Position numbers and translations under genes: made by a program
In this document: positions 9,485 to 17,520 of the stretch, in pieces
Position numbering within the stretch: the first letter of the stretch is position 1
Layout: each line of letters opens with the position of its first letter
Assembly (NCBI GenBank): GCA_002869225.1
Contig: PKTG01000042.1
Location: 1-33,956 of the forward strand
Direction: 5' to 3'
DNA: 33,956 bases
Source of the DNA: Candidatus Muiribacterium halophilum
GTDB lineage: Bacteria; Muiribacteriota; Muiribacteriia; Muiribacteriales; Muiribacteriaceae
Notes under the pieces: model-generated
The model's database searches: none
What the model was told of the DNA's origin: nothing
Seen by the model: only the letters and a program-made list of their open reading frames with translations

Positions 9485-10218
9485 TGACTTGCAAGTAATT
9501 TATGTCCATATTTAATATGCTCTATATATATTGGTTTATCTTTGACTTTTGAAAAGTTAACTTTTCCTGTCTTGGTTACTTTTACCCTTCTTTCATCAAG
9601 ACCAGTATTTATCATTCCACTTATTGATGCAATATCAAATCCAGGAAAGTTAATATCAAGATCCGAAAGATCATTTGCTTTTCCTGCTATTGTCATCTTT
9701 CTTATATTTGAGTGTTTGATTCTTTCAATGGTTACATTTTCTATTGTCTTAAAATGACTTTCGAGTTTAAGCATTATAAGCTCGGAAGGTATCATAGGCA
9801 TTATCTCGTTTAAAATAACCGAGGAGATAAAATCTATCGAATCTTTTATTGCTTTTGCATCGCCTAAAGCTGCTATAAAATCTTCAAAAATATAAATTTT
9901 ACATTTCTGAAGTTTTTTATAAGTATCTTCCTGTTCCATTCCTTTATCGAATTTAACTATTTTGTTCTGAATGAGCACCGCTCGTTCCATCTTTATATAA
10001 TCTCTGTTTTTTTCAACTGTCTCTATTCCCGGATATCCTGCTGCAAGATTAGCCATATGTTTGGGGTCATCCAGTTTATTGAAAGTATCTTCAAGGTCAA
10101 TACCTTCTATTTCATAATAACTGACATTCTCACTAAAAAATTCTGATACTATAGAACTTGAAGTAATATTATTTTTTTCCTGATCAACTTGATTTCCTTC
10201 AAATGGAGGTATTTCCAT
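9481..10218 (-). CDS. Hypothetical protein, family not recognised
   Basis: 245 residues, acidic N-terminus, no signal peptide and no membrane segment. The C-terminal half contains a hydrophobic stretch (SVILNEIMPMIPSELIMLKL) and a segment with FPGFDIASISGMINTGLDERR in two adjoining parts; neither recalls a family to me. A strong ribosome site AAGGAG lies 6 bases before the ATG, and a good promoter lies at 10273-10301. It is the first gene of a two-gene minus-strand unit with the interrupted glycosyltransferase, with ATGA coupling. The context suggests an accessory to glycan transfer, but this is only proximity. Confidence 0.65.
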   Translation of the reverse strand: MEIPPFEGNQVDQEKNNITSSSIVSEFFSENVSYYEIEGIDLEDTFNKLDDPKHMANLAAGYPGIETVEKNRDYIKMERAVLIQNKIVKFDKGMEQEDTYKKLQKCKIYIFEDFIAALGDAKAIKDSIDFISSVILNEIMPMIPSELIMLKLESHFKTIENVTIERIKHSNIRKMTIAGKANDLSDLDINFPGFDIASISGMINTGLDERRVKVTKTGKVNFSKVKDKPIYIEHIKYGHKLLASQ

Positions 10219-10272
10219 GTTTAACTCCTTTTTTGATTTTATTTTTCAAATGAATAATGGATTATTTATAAA

Positions 10273-10301
10273 ATGATACAATGTATTTTATTTACTTTCA
10301 A
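10273..10301 (-). promoter_or_regulatory. Sigma-70-like promoter of the hypothetical/glycosyltransferase unit
   Basis: Read on the minus strand, TTGAAA (10296-10301) and TATCAT (10273-10278) are separated by 17 bases. The start codon of the hypothetical gene follows after about 55 bases, with a clear AAGGAG in between. Confidence 0.55.
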
Positions 10302-10314
10302 GATTATAAAATCT

Positions 10315-10343
10315 GTGAATGGTGAAAAGTGAGTAGTGAATAG
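10315..10343 (-). repeat. TTCAC-type short dispersed repeat
   Basis: On the minus strand this reads as spaced copies of TTCAC or CTCAC (CTATTCACTACTCAC, then TTTTCACCATTCAC). The same motif chain occurs in the gaps at 15769-15800, 27883-27911 and 28021-28087. Confidence 0.6.
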
Positions 10344-10383
10344 ATAAAATCTGGAAATAGAGAAAAATCGGATTTTGGAATGG

Positions 10384-10490
10384 AGCTGGATTTTGGTTTT
10401 TTGGAAAAACAAAACCCCAAACCCCTTAATCCCAGCTTTTTAGGGATTTTACCTAATTTAGCTGAGAAAAAATCCACATTTATGTTAAGC
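10384..10490. repeat. Intergenic repeat with long imperfect hairpin and TTTTAGGG module
   Basis: AGCTGGATT (10384-10392) pairs with AATCCCAGCT (10428-10437) leaving one bulged G, with a smaller inner stem GTTTTT/AAAAAC (10396-10401 and 10405-10410). It is followed by TTAGG/CCTAA arms (10440-10444 and 10452-10456) around GATTTTA. The 19-base TTTTAGGGATTTTACCTAA and a similar following stretch recur at 27916-27960. No plus-strand gene ends here, so it is not an obvious terminator. Confidence 0.6.
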
Positions 10491-10506
10491 AGACATTCTG
10501 CTGTTG

Positions 10507-10670
10507 ACAACCAAGGGTTGTGTATTCACCATAAATAATGGTGAAATGCTTTTGTTTCACAAAAGTGTCTAAACTCTTGCCAAAAGCAAGCACATGAACA
10601 AAAGTTCATCATCCTTTTTTCGTTAGAGAAAATATATTAGCGTATGCTAATTAACAACAGCGAAGCTGTT
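10507..10670. repeat. Chain of seven short hairpins (array A)
   Basis: Seven successive perfect inverted repeats with 3-5 base loops. Arms: ACAACC/GGTTGT (10507-10521), TTCACCAT/ATGGTGAA (10525-10545), CTTTTG/CAAAAG (10549-10565), CTTGC/GCAAG (10576-10590), ATGAAC/GTTCAT (10594-10609), ATTAGC/GCTAAT (10636-10651), AACAGC/GCTGTT (10656-10670). Read on the minus strand, five of these align one to one with array B at 31486-31580, with the same linker lengths. The last arm touches the -24 box of the moxR promoter. Confidence 0.8.
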
Positions 10671-10686
10671 TGGCACGATTTTTGTA
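10670..10686 (+). promoter_or_regulatory. Putative -24/-12 (sigma-54-like) promoter of moxR-batAB
   Basis: TTGGCACG followed by ATTT and TTGTA: the GG (10672-10673) and the G of the -12 element (10684) are 12 bases apart, the canonical sigma-54 spacing. The -24 half is a perfect match; the -12 half has TTGT instead of TTGC. The moxR ATG is about 46 bases further on. The same pattern precedes batC at 28095-28111. Confidence 0.5.
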
Positions 10687-10731
10687 TTTGATATTAATGA
10701 AGAAAATTTTAATGAATCTTTGGAGGTATAT

Positions 10732-11715
10732 ATGGACCTTGTCAGAATGAATGAAGAAATTAGAGAGAAGTCTTTATTTATTGACAACATCAGTCAGGAA
10801 GTTGGAAAAGTAATTATAGGACAGAATAAGATGATTGACGCAATAATAATGGCCTTTTTATGTAAAGGTCATATTCTTCTTGAAGGAGTTCCGGGTTTGG
10901 CTAAAACTCTTACGATAGAGACGATAGCTAATATAATGGATCTTTCTTTCAAGAGAATACAGTTTACACCAGATCTGCAGCCGGCTGACCTAATAGGTAC
11001 ACTTATCTATAATCAGAAGAAAGCTGAATTTGAAGTAAGCAAAGGACCAATATTTGCAAATATTATTCTCGCTGATGAGATCAACAGAGCTCCGGCCAAA
11101 GTTCAGAGTGCACTTCTTGAAGCGATGCAGGAAAGGCAGGTAACTATTGGTAATGAGACTTTTAAACTACCTGAACCGTTTTTAGTATTGGCAACTCAGA
11201 ATCCACTTGAACAGGAAGGTACATATCCACTTCCTGAAGCACAGGTTGACAGATTTCTTATGAAAGTGATAGTTGATTATCCTAGCAAACAGGAAGAGAA
11301 AGAGATAATCAAGAGAATGAGTATAACACAGGATTTTGATCTTAATAAGATAGTTAAGAAAGAAGAGATCATCAGAGCGACTAAGGATGTTGAAAGTGTA
11401 TATATAGATGAAAAAGTAGTTGATTATATTATTGATTTGGTCTTTTCAACAAGGAAGCCAGGAGATTATAAACTGGAAAAATTTGAAAACTTTATTAATT
11501 ATGGTGGTTCTCCAAGAGCTTCTATCAACCTTACAAGATTAGGTAAAGCATATGCTTTTATAAAACACAGAGGTTACGTAACTCCAGAGGACATAAAGAA
11601 CATATCCTATGATGTTCTAAGACATAGAATAATTCCAACTTATGAAGCCGAAGCTGAGGGTTATTCATCGGAGATGATAATAAAAGAGATACTAGATACT
11701 ATTCAAGTCCCTTAA
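10732..11715 (+). CDS. moxR: MoxR-family AAA+ ATPase
   Basis: 327 residues from ATG 10732; GGAGG at 10722-10726 with five bases of spacing fixes this start over a TTG 12 bases upstream. Walker A GVPGLAKT is at about 52-59 and Walker B ILADEIN at about 112-118, followed by the family-typical RAPAKVQSALLEAMQERQVT, TQNPLEQEGTYPLPEAQVDRF and the C-terminal GGSPRASINL. MoxR ATPases act as chaperone-like partners of VWA-domain proteins, here the DUF58, BatA and BatB products encoded directly downstream. First gene of the bat half-operon; the DUF58 gene follows 12 bases after the stop. Confidence 0.93.
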   Translation: MDLVRMNEEIREKSLFIDNISQEVGKVIIGQNKMIDAIIMAFLCKGHILLEGVPGLAKTLTIETIANIMDLSFKRIQFTPDLQPADLIGTLIYNQKKAEFEVSKGPIFANIILADEINRAPAKVQSALLEAMQERQVTIGNETFKLPEPFLVLATQNPLEQEGTYPLPEAQVDRFLMKVIVDYPSKQEEKEIIKRMSITQDFDLNKIVKKEEIIRATKDVESVYIDEKVVDYIIDLVFSTRKPGDYKLEKFENFINYGGSPRASINLTRLGKAYAFIKHRGYVTPEDIKNISYDVLRHRIIPTYEAEAEGYSSEMIIKEILDTIQVP

Positions 11716-11727
11716 GGAGTGTTTTTC

Positions 11728-12585
11728 ATGGAAATAACTGAATTGATGAAAAAAGTGAGAGCAATTGAAATAAAGACTAATAAACTTGTTCAGGAACTTT
11801 TTGGTGGACAATATCATTCAGCATTCAAAGGAAAAGGCATGGAGTTTGCTGACCTTAGAAATTATGAAGCAGGAGATGACTTCAGATCAATAGACTGGAA
11901 ATCTACAGCAAGATTTAATACCCCATATGTCAAGATGTATGAAGAAGAGCGTGAGTTAACTATAATGCTTCTTCTTGATGTAAGTAGTTAAATGGATTTT
12001 GCTTCCAAACATTCCGGTAAAAATGATATTTCTGCAGAAATAGCTGCGCTTGTAGCTTTTTCAGCAATGAGAAACAAAGATAAAATAGGTGCACTTCTTT
12101 TTTCAGACACAGTTAAAGATTATATAAGACCTGGAAAAGGTCTTGCTCATTCACTACATATTATAAGAGATATAATTGCATCTGATTACAAGGGAAATAA
12201 TACTGATATAAATCAGGCACTTGATTATCTTATGAGAATTCAGAAGAAAAGATGTGTTGTTTTTCTTATATCTGATTTTATTGGAAGTATAGATTTTAAA
12301 AAACTAAATATAATAAGTAAAAAACATGATCTTATAGGAATAAGAATAAAAGATATACTGGAAGAGAAACCACCTGAATTTTTCTATGGTAGTTTTTTAG
12401 ATTCTGAATCTCAAGAGGCCGTGGCTGTTTCTATGGGAGATAATCTTGAGTATGTCTCAAAGGATGAACAATTAGAAAAGTTATTTAATAAAGAAATCAA
12501 GAAAAGAGGAATAGATATTGTTAATATATATACAGACTCTGATTATATAAAAGAGATGAGATTATTTTTTAAAAATAGGATATAA
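11728..12585 (+). pseudogene. DUF58 (VWA-like) protein split by in-frame TAA
   Basis: From ATG 11728 (AAGGAG at 11714-11719) the frame reads the DUF58 signature GMEFADLRNYEAGDDFRSIDW up to LLLDVSS, then TAA (11989-11991, codon 88). It continues in the same frame as MDFASKHSG through LLFSDTVKDYIRPGKG to a stop at 12583-12585, 285 sense positions in all. The TAA sits at the third serine of the DxSxS-like motif expected there (DVSS then MDF), which suggests TCA changed to TAA. ATG follows the stop directly (TAAATG), so termination-reinitiation could in principle make an 87-residue and a 197-residue piece, but no ribosome site precedes the second. It lies between moxR and the BatD-like gene, the usual place for DUF58. 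Confidence 0.85.
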
Positions 12586-12596
12586 AGGAGAAAAAG

Positions 12597-13481
12597 ATGA
12601 CACTAAAAAAAGATACAACGATCTTCCTTATCCTGATATTTATTTGTTTTATGTCGTATTCTCAAGTGTCTTTTTATGTTGATACTAAGGAAACACAGGT
12701 TGGGGAGACCGTACATATAATATCAGATCTATCAGAAGGACAGAGTTTAATTCTGTCAGATGATCAGAATGTAGACAATATCGCGATATTAAATGAAAAA
12801 AATGAAAACAGGCAATATATTCTTGATATACTGCCTCTTGGCGAAGGTGATTTCAGTATAGCACCGATAAGGTTTGAGCTTGATGAAAACGGAGATACAA
12901 GTGAGGTCTTCTCTCCAACGTTTGAGGTCAATCTTATTTCAATAATAAAGGAACCGGAAGGTACGAAAGAAACACAGATGCGGCCAGATGTCCCGTTCAA
13001 AAAACTAAAAGATAAATGGAATCCGATCTTCTGGTCATTTTTAATGTTTTTGATTATTGTTGTCATAGCTATCCTTGCATATCTTCTAAATAAAAAAGGC
13101 AAACAGATTGTTTTTGGAAAGACAAAGGAACCTGCACATGTTATAGCAAAAAGACTACTAGAAGAACTTAAGTTGAAAAATTATCTTGAAAACAACAAAC
13201 AAAAAGCTTTCTGTGTAGAATTGTCGTTTATTATAAAATCCTATATTCACAATCGATTTGAATTAGATATAGTTGAGATGACCACAGATGAGATCTCCAG
13301 GTTATTTTCTGATAAAAGAGGAATACTTCCAGATAATGTTAAGATGATCGATTATTTTAGAAAGATGGATCTGGTCAAATTTGCGAAATATCATCTTAAA
13401 GATGAGATCTTGATAGAAATATTTGAATTTACAAGAGAATTTGTTAAAAAGACCGAGGTGAAAAACGATGAGATTGCTTAA
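12597..13481 (+). CDS. BatD-like membrane protein of the first bat half-operon
   Basis: 294 residues. Signal peptide to about residue 22 (FICFMSYSQ), then a periplasmic beta-rich domain with an LPLGEGDFSIAPI motif as in BatD repeats, one membrane segment at about 143-165, and a cytoplasmic helical domain containing EMTTDEI and DLVKFAKYH. The same layout is found in proteins encoded between DUF58 and batA in other bat operons. It would present a periplasmic domain and an inner domain near the VWA proteins; its exact role is unknown. Ribosome site AAAGGAG is 7 bases before the ATG. The end overlaps batA by 14 bases. Confidence 0.75.
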   Translation: MTLKKDTTIFLILIFICFMSYSQVSFYVDTKETQVGETVHIISDLSEGQSLILSDDQNVDNIAILNEKNENRQYILDILPLGEGDFSIAPIRFELDENGDTSEVFSPTFEVNLISIIKEPEGTKETQMRPDVPFKKLKDKWNPIFWSFLMFLIIVVIAILAYLLNKKGKQIVFGKTKEPAHVIAKRLLEELKLKNYLENNKQKAFCVELSFIIKSYIHNRFELDIVEMTTDEISRLFSDKRGILPDNVKMIDYFRKMDLVKFAKYHLKDEILIEIFEFTREFVKKTEVKNDEIA

Positions 13482-14427
13482 TCCTTATTATCTTTTACTT
13501 TTGATACCTGTCTGTTTCTTTTTATATTTGAAATATAAAAGGTTGGAAAATAGATTGAAAATACCATCCTTAAATGGATTTAAAGAAAATAAGACGTTAA
13601 GTATCTCAAGCTATATATTTAGAGCTTTGATATTCATCTGTATTATAATTGCGATCTCAAGACCACAACATTACAAGGAAAGAGAAGTGTTTTATGGACA
13701 GGGCATCGATATTATGATAGCTCTTGATACATCAAGCAGTATGCTGGCAGAGGATTTTAAACCAAACAGACTGGAAGCTGCCAAAGATGTTATCAGAGAT
13801 TTTGTTGAAGAGAGAAAAAATGACAGAATAGGTTTGACTATTTTTGCTGCAAAATCAATTAATCGAATCCCGTTTACTGCTGATTATGATCTGCTTGAGA
13901 AATTCTTAGAGGATATTACTTTTTATATGCTTCCGGATGGTACAGCTATCGGCACAGCAATAGCAAATTCATTATCCAGACTAAAAGAGAGCCAGGCCAA
14001 ATCCAAAGTCATAATATTGTTAACGGATGGAGTCAATAATGCGGGTCAGGTATCTCCGGAAGCTGCTGCTGAGACAGCCAAGGATATAGGCGTAAAGATA
14101 TATACTATTGGTGTGGGCACAGAAGGAAAAGCTTATTCCCTTGTTAAGACTCCTTTAGGTATGAAAAGAGTCCCTATTTCAACTGAGATAGATGAGAAGC
14201 TTCTTAGGAAGATATCAGATGAGACCGGCGGGAAATATTATAGGGCAACTGATAATGAAAAGTTAAAAGATATATTTGAAGAAATATCAAAACTTGAAAA
14301 GACAAAGATAGAATCTGAATTATTCTCTATAACAAAAGAATATTTTCAATACTTTCTTATAATCGCTTTGATAATGTATCTTCTTGAAATATTTATTTTC
14401 GACTTTATTTTAAGAAGGATACCATAG
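13468..14427 (+). CDS. batA: BatA, membrane-anchored VWA-domain protein
   Basis: 319 residues. Two N-terminal membrane segments (about 5-22 and 49-64), a VWA domain, and a C-terminal membrane segment (about 292-314). The MIDAS metal site is complete: D87-T-S89-S-S91, T159 in DGTAIGTA and D187 in LLTDGVNNAG. Bat proteins are linked to aerotolerance and stress resistance in Bacteroides and to fitness in other anaerobes, acting with the MoxR ATPase. This is one of two VWA genes of the locus and the only one that is intact. batB follows after 8 bases. Confidence 0.92.
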   Translation: MRLLNPYYLLLLIPVCFFLYLKYKRLENRLKIPSLNGFKENKTLSISSYIFRALIFICIIIAISRPQHYKEREVFYGQGIDIMIALDTSSSMLAEDFKPNRLEAAKDVIRDFVEERKNDRIGLTIFAAKSINRIPFTADYDLLEKFLEDITFYMLPDGTAIGTAIANSLSRLKESQAKSKVIILLTDGVNNAGQVSPEAAAETAKDIGVKIYTIGVGTEGKAYSLVKTPLGMKRVPISTEIDEKLLRKISDETGGKYYRATDNEKLKDIFEEISKLEKTKIESELFSITKEYFQYFLIIALIMYLLEIFIFDFILRRIP

Positions 14428-14435
14428 GAGGGCAC

Positions 14436-15455
14436 ATGCTTGATATATTTAAAAATGTAGAATATTTATCGTTTATAGTCTTGGTGCCTCTTATTATATT
14501 GATGTTTGTGTGGGTATATTTTAGAAAAAATAAGTATATTTCAAAATATTTTACAGCTGAAAATTTCTTTAAATATTCAAAATTCAAAGTGAAAATAAAC
14601 ATTATTATAAGAGCTACTTTTGCTTCCCTGTTTATATTGTTTATCACAATATCTTTAGCAAGACCAGGTTGGGGTAGAAAACCTGTTCATATAAAAAGGG
14701 AAGGATCGGATGTGATCATTGCTATAGATATTTCAAAAAGTATGAATGCTCAGGATATAAAACCTTCCAGATTTTTTAGAGTAAAACAAGCCGTAAAAGA
14801 CCTTCTGAAAAATTTGAAAGGTGATCGTGTGTAGCTTGTCTTTTTTGGTGGAGATGCTTTTGTGATGATCCCATTTACTCTAGATTATTATACAGTTTCG
14901 TTGGCTCTAGATAATCTTTAACCGCAGGATTTTCCAATGCCTGGAACTAATTATGGAAACTTGTTTATTAAAGTGAAAGATATGCTTCAAAGGTCAAACT
15001 CTGCAAGCAAGATGATGTTGATATTTTCAGATGGAGAAGATCTTGAGAAGACAGAGGATGCTTTTTTAAAACTACCTGATACAAAGGTTTATACAATAGG
15101 TGTAGGTACTAAAAAAGGTGATGTAGTACCTGAATTTGATGATAAAGGTAATAAGACAGGAGTAAAAAAACATAATGATGAGATAGTGATGTCAAGACTT
15201 GAAGAAGAAAATATTTCAAGAATAGCCAGATTAAACTCAGGAAAATATATGAGATTATCATACGATCTTTCTGAGATACCTTTAATATTAAATGATCTTT
15301 CTGAGATGAAAAAAGCTCCTCTTGATATAAGTGAAAAAGACAGAATAATAGAGAGGTATATATTTTTCCTATGGCCTGCGTTTTTGTTTCTTCTTATAGA
15401 GACTTTATTTGTAAATTATTCACCGGTTTTTAAATTCAATAAAAGCTCTATGTAA
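14436..15455 (+). pseudogene. batB: BatB, VWA-domain protein interrupted by two in-frame stops
   Basis: AGGAGGG precedes ATG 14436. The frame runs through N-terminal membrane segments (about 11-28 and 58-74) and the MIDAS start D98-I-S100-K-S102 to KGDRV, then TAG (14832-14834, codon 133). It goes on in the same frame LVFFGGDAFVMIPFTLDYY to LALDNL, then TAA (14919-14921, codon 162), then PQDFPMPGTNYGN and FSDGEDLE to the true end at 15455, with a C-terminal membrane segment. The total of 339 positions is the usual BatB length and no frameshift is needed. The sequence between the stops is fully conserved in character, so the damage is recent or is sequence error. As read, no functional VWA domain can be made. 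Confidence 0.88.
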
Positions 15456-15512
15456 CTTAATTTAGAAAGTCAGAGCATCATCTAATCAAGTTTAATCACT
15501 TCTCTATACTTA

Positions 15513-15668
15513 GCTTCGCTGGTATTTCGAAGCGATTCTCCTTGATCCGGTATGATTGACTTTCTTGCCTAAGCTCTCACTTCAGCTTAACCATTTGAGA
15601 AATCATCCAGAATTTCTCTGCATTATTTTCAAAAACGATAGCACATCGTGTGTAGGTGTTTTTGAAAA
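15513..15668. repeat. Intergenic hairpin chain C (four inverted repeats)
   Basis: The gap 15456-15883 (428 bases) holds no gene. Inverted repeats: GCTTCG/CGAAGC (15513-15533, 9-base loop), TAAGCT/AGCTTA (15570-15589), GAGAAAT/ATTTCTC (15597-15618), and an 11-bp arm TTTTCAAAAAC/GTTTTTGAAAA (15626-15636 and 15658-15668) whose loop contains CACA/TGTG. The segment ATAGCAC followed by GTTTTTGAA is shared with 27965-27985. None is followed by a T-run directly. Confidence 0.65.
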
Positions 15669-15768
15669 TTTAATTGCTTTCGTTTTTATTTTAGTCCTTG
15701 TCAACGTTTCTGCAATCTATCTATGTTAGTGCTGTACCTTCCTGGTTATGCTTTTTATCCTGATTTTT

Positions 15769-15800
15769 CTATTCACTATTCACATCTCACAATTCACAGT
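15769..15800 (+). repeat. TTCAC-type short dispersed repeat
   Basis: CTATTCACTATTCAC followed by ATCTCACAATTCACAG; the same motif chain as at 10315-10343 (inverted), 27883-27911 and 28021-28087. Confidence 0.6.
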
Positions 15801-15883
15801 TATTTTCTTTATTACATACACGAAATATGATATATTATTCAAGGATTTTATAATTGTATTTTCTAATGAAAACGGGGTATTAA

Positions 15884-16732
15884 ATGTCTTTTTCAAAAAG
15901 ATACGGCTTTAAAGAAGATGATATAATATATCAAAAAGAAGGTATGTCAAAAGATCTAAGGAACTCACTTTGGAATGCCCTTGATGAGACCTACTGGTCT
16001 AAGATGCAAGGTCATAAATATCTCACTGAAAATCAGGATATGGAATTTCTTTTTACAAGACTTTGGAGAGACTTTTTCAAATATGATATTGATACTCTTA
16101 ATAATTTCTGGAAAGACCTTCATGTAAAGATAAGAAATCATTTTCAAAGTGCTCAGTGGTTTGAGATATACGATCTCATTGAGTTTGTTAGTAATAATTT
16201 CCCATTGGATAAAGAGGAGAGTAACAAAAAATTTAAAAAGATCTGTAATTTTTATCTCGAAAGAGAAAAATCAGCATATAGATTTATTGGCAACAATGTA
16301 GTTGAGACAACTTCAGAGATGGAGATCAAAGAGATAGAAAAGCTCCTGAAAAGAGAAGACCTGATAAATGAGATAGGTAAAGATATAAAAAAGGCCAGTT
16401 CGTTTATATTTAATCAAAGAGAAAATTCAGATTTCAAAGAACCAATAATGCTTATTACAAAAGCTTTTAATGAGTTTGAGAGATTCATGGATATGAATAT
16501 CAGTCTTCCTGTTCTTGAATTTGAAGAGAAGATCGAGCATATACTTAAGGATACACCTGAAATAGATAAACTGGTGCTATGTATAAGGGATATGTTTGTT
16601 AAACTAAAGGAAATAAATGAAAGCGATATACCTGTATCGGGCAAGATAGAGTATGAGGATGTTAGATTTATTCTGGTACAGACCGTGACATATATGAATT
16701 TCTTTTTACAAAAGATGTCAAAGGACCATTGA
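15884..16732 (+). CDS. AbiJ N-terminal domain 4 (AbiJ-NTD4) protein
   Basis: 282 residues. The first about 150 match the AbiJ-NTD4 pattern: FSKRYGF at the start, GMSKDLRNSLWNAL, and YRFIGNNVVETTSEMEIKEI near 137-156. That domain is found at the front of abortive-infection/HEPN-type proteins. The C-terminal half has the expected helical layout (ITKAFNEFERFMDMN), but I do not see the GIRH-like HEPN motif; the corresponding place reads LCIRDMFVKLKEI. So nuclease activity is doubtful. It stands alone between repeat-filled DNA and gpmA, with G-rich AACGGGG before the start. A single-gene phage-defence role is possible but unproven. Confidence 0.65.
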   Translation: MSFSKRYGFKEDDIIYQKEGMSKDLRNSLWNALDETYWSKMQGHKYLTENQDMEFLFTRLWRDFFKYDIDTLNNFWKDLHVKIRNHFQSAQWFEIYDLIEFVSNNFPLDKEESNKKFKKICNFYLEREKSAYRFIGNNVVETTSEMEIKEIEKLLKREDLINEIGKDIKKASSFIFNQRENSDFKEPIMLITKAFNEFERFMDMNISLPVLEFEEKIEHILKDTPEIDKLVLCIRDMFVKLKEINESDIPVSGKIEYEDVRFILVQTVTYMNFFLQKMSKDH

Positions 16733-16769
16733 TTATAATAAATAATAGGAATTAAATAGAGGAGGATCT

Positions 16770-17513
16770 ATGATAAAACTAGTATTATTAAGGCATGGAC
16801 AATCTGTTTGGAATCTTGAAAATCTTTTTACAGGTTGGACTGATGTTGACCTTACAGAAAGAGGAGTAAAAGAAGCTATAAATGCAGGAAAAACATTAAA
16901 AGAAGAAGGATACACCTTTGATAAGGTATACACTTCTGTCTTAAAAAGAGCAATAAAGACTCAATCAATGGCTATGGAAGAGATGGATCTTTTATGGGTT
17001 CCTGTTGAAAGAGCCTGGGAACTTAACGAAAGACATTATGGAGCTCTTCAGGGACTAAATAAATCAGAGACTGCGAAAAAATATGGAGAGGAACAGGTTC
17101 TTATTTGGAGAAGAAGTTACGATGTACCACCTCCAGCACTTGAAGAAGATGATGATAGATTTCCAGGAAAAGATCCAAGATATGCTGGACTTTCATCTGA
17201 TCAGCTACCTCTAACTGAAAGCTTAAAGCTTACCTTGGAAAGAGTACTACCTTATTGGAATGAAAAGATAGTACCTGATCTTAAAGCAGGTAAGAAACTT
17301 CTTATTGCTGCCCATGGGAATAGTTTAAGAGCTATAGTGAAACATCTTGATAATATGGCTGAGGATGAAATCACAAAACTAAATATACCTACAGGTATGC
17401 CTCTTGTATATGAACTTGATGATCAGCTTAAGCCTATTAAAAAGTATTATCTTGCTGATGAAGAGACAAGAAAAAAGGCGGAAGCAGAAGTAGCTAATCA
17501 GGGTAAAGGTTGA
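16770..17513 (+). CDS. gpmA: 2,3-bisphosphoglycerate-dependent phosphoglycerate mutase
   Basis: 247 residues. The phosphohistidine motif [10 protein letters not shown] carries H9; [12 protein letters not shown] carries E87; AAHGNSLRA carries the second histidine H182. It interconverts 3- and 2-phosphoglycerate in glycolysis and gluconeogenesis. Length and motifs are those of the full-size dPGM family rather than small broad-specificity phosphatases. GGAGG lies 6 bases before the ATG. tyrA follows after 7 bases, so both are probably on one transcript. Confidence 0.96.
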   Translation: MIKLVLLRHGQSVWNLENLFTGWTDVDLTERGVKEAINAGKTLKEEGYTFDKVYTSVLKRAIKTQSMAMEEMDLLWVPVERAWELNERHYGALQGLNKSETAKKYGEEQVLIWRRSYDVPPPALEEDDDRFPGKDPRYAGLSSDQLPLTESLKLTLERVLPYWNEKIVPDLKAGKKLLIAAHGNSLRAIVKHLDNMAEDEITKLNIPTGMPLVYELDDQLKPIKKYYLADEETRKKAEAEVANQGKG

Positions 17514-17520
17514 TGTTGAT

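Noticed and set aside
10304-10510. Minus-strand reading frame of 68 codons in the gap
   Set aside because: It runs through repeat modules and hairpins, has no convincing ribosome site and no protein-like pattern.
10507-10670. Hairpin array A as a CRISPR array
   Set aside because: The units are different inverted repeats with very short spacing, not identical direct repeats with 30-40 base spacers, and no cas gene is present.
15456-15883. Small RNA gene or tRNA in the gap after batB
   Set aside because: Only hairpins and TTCAC repeats are visible; no cloverleaf, no clear promoter/terminator pair.
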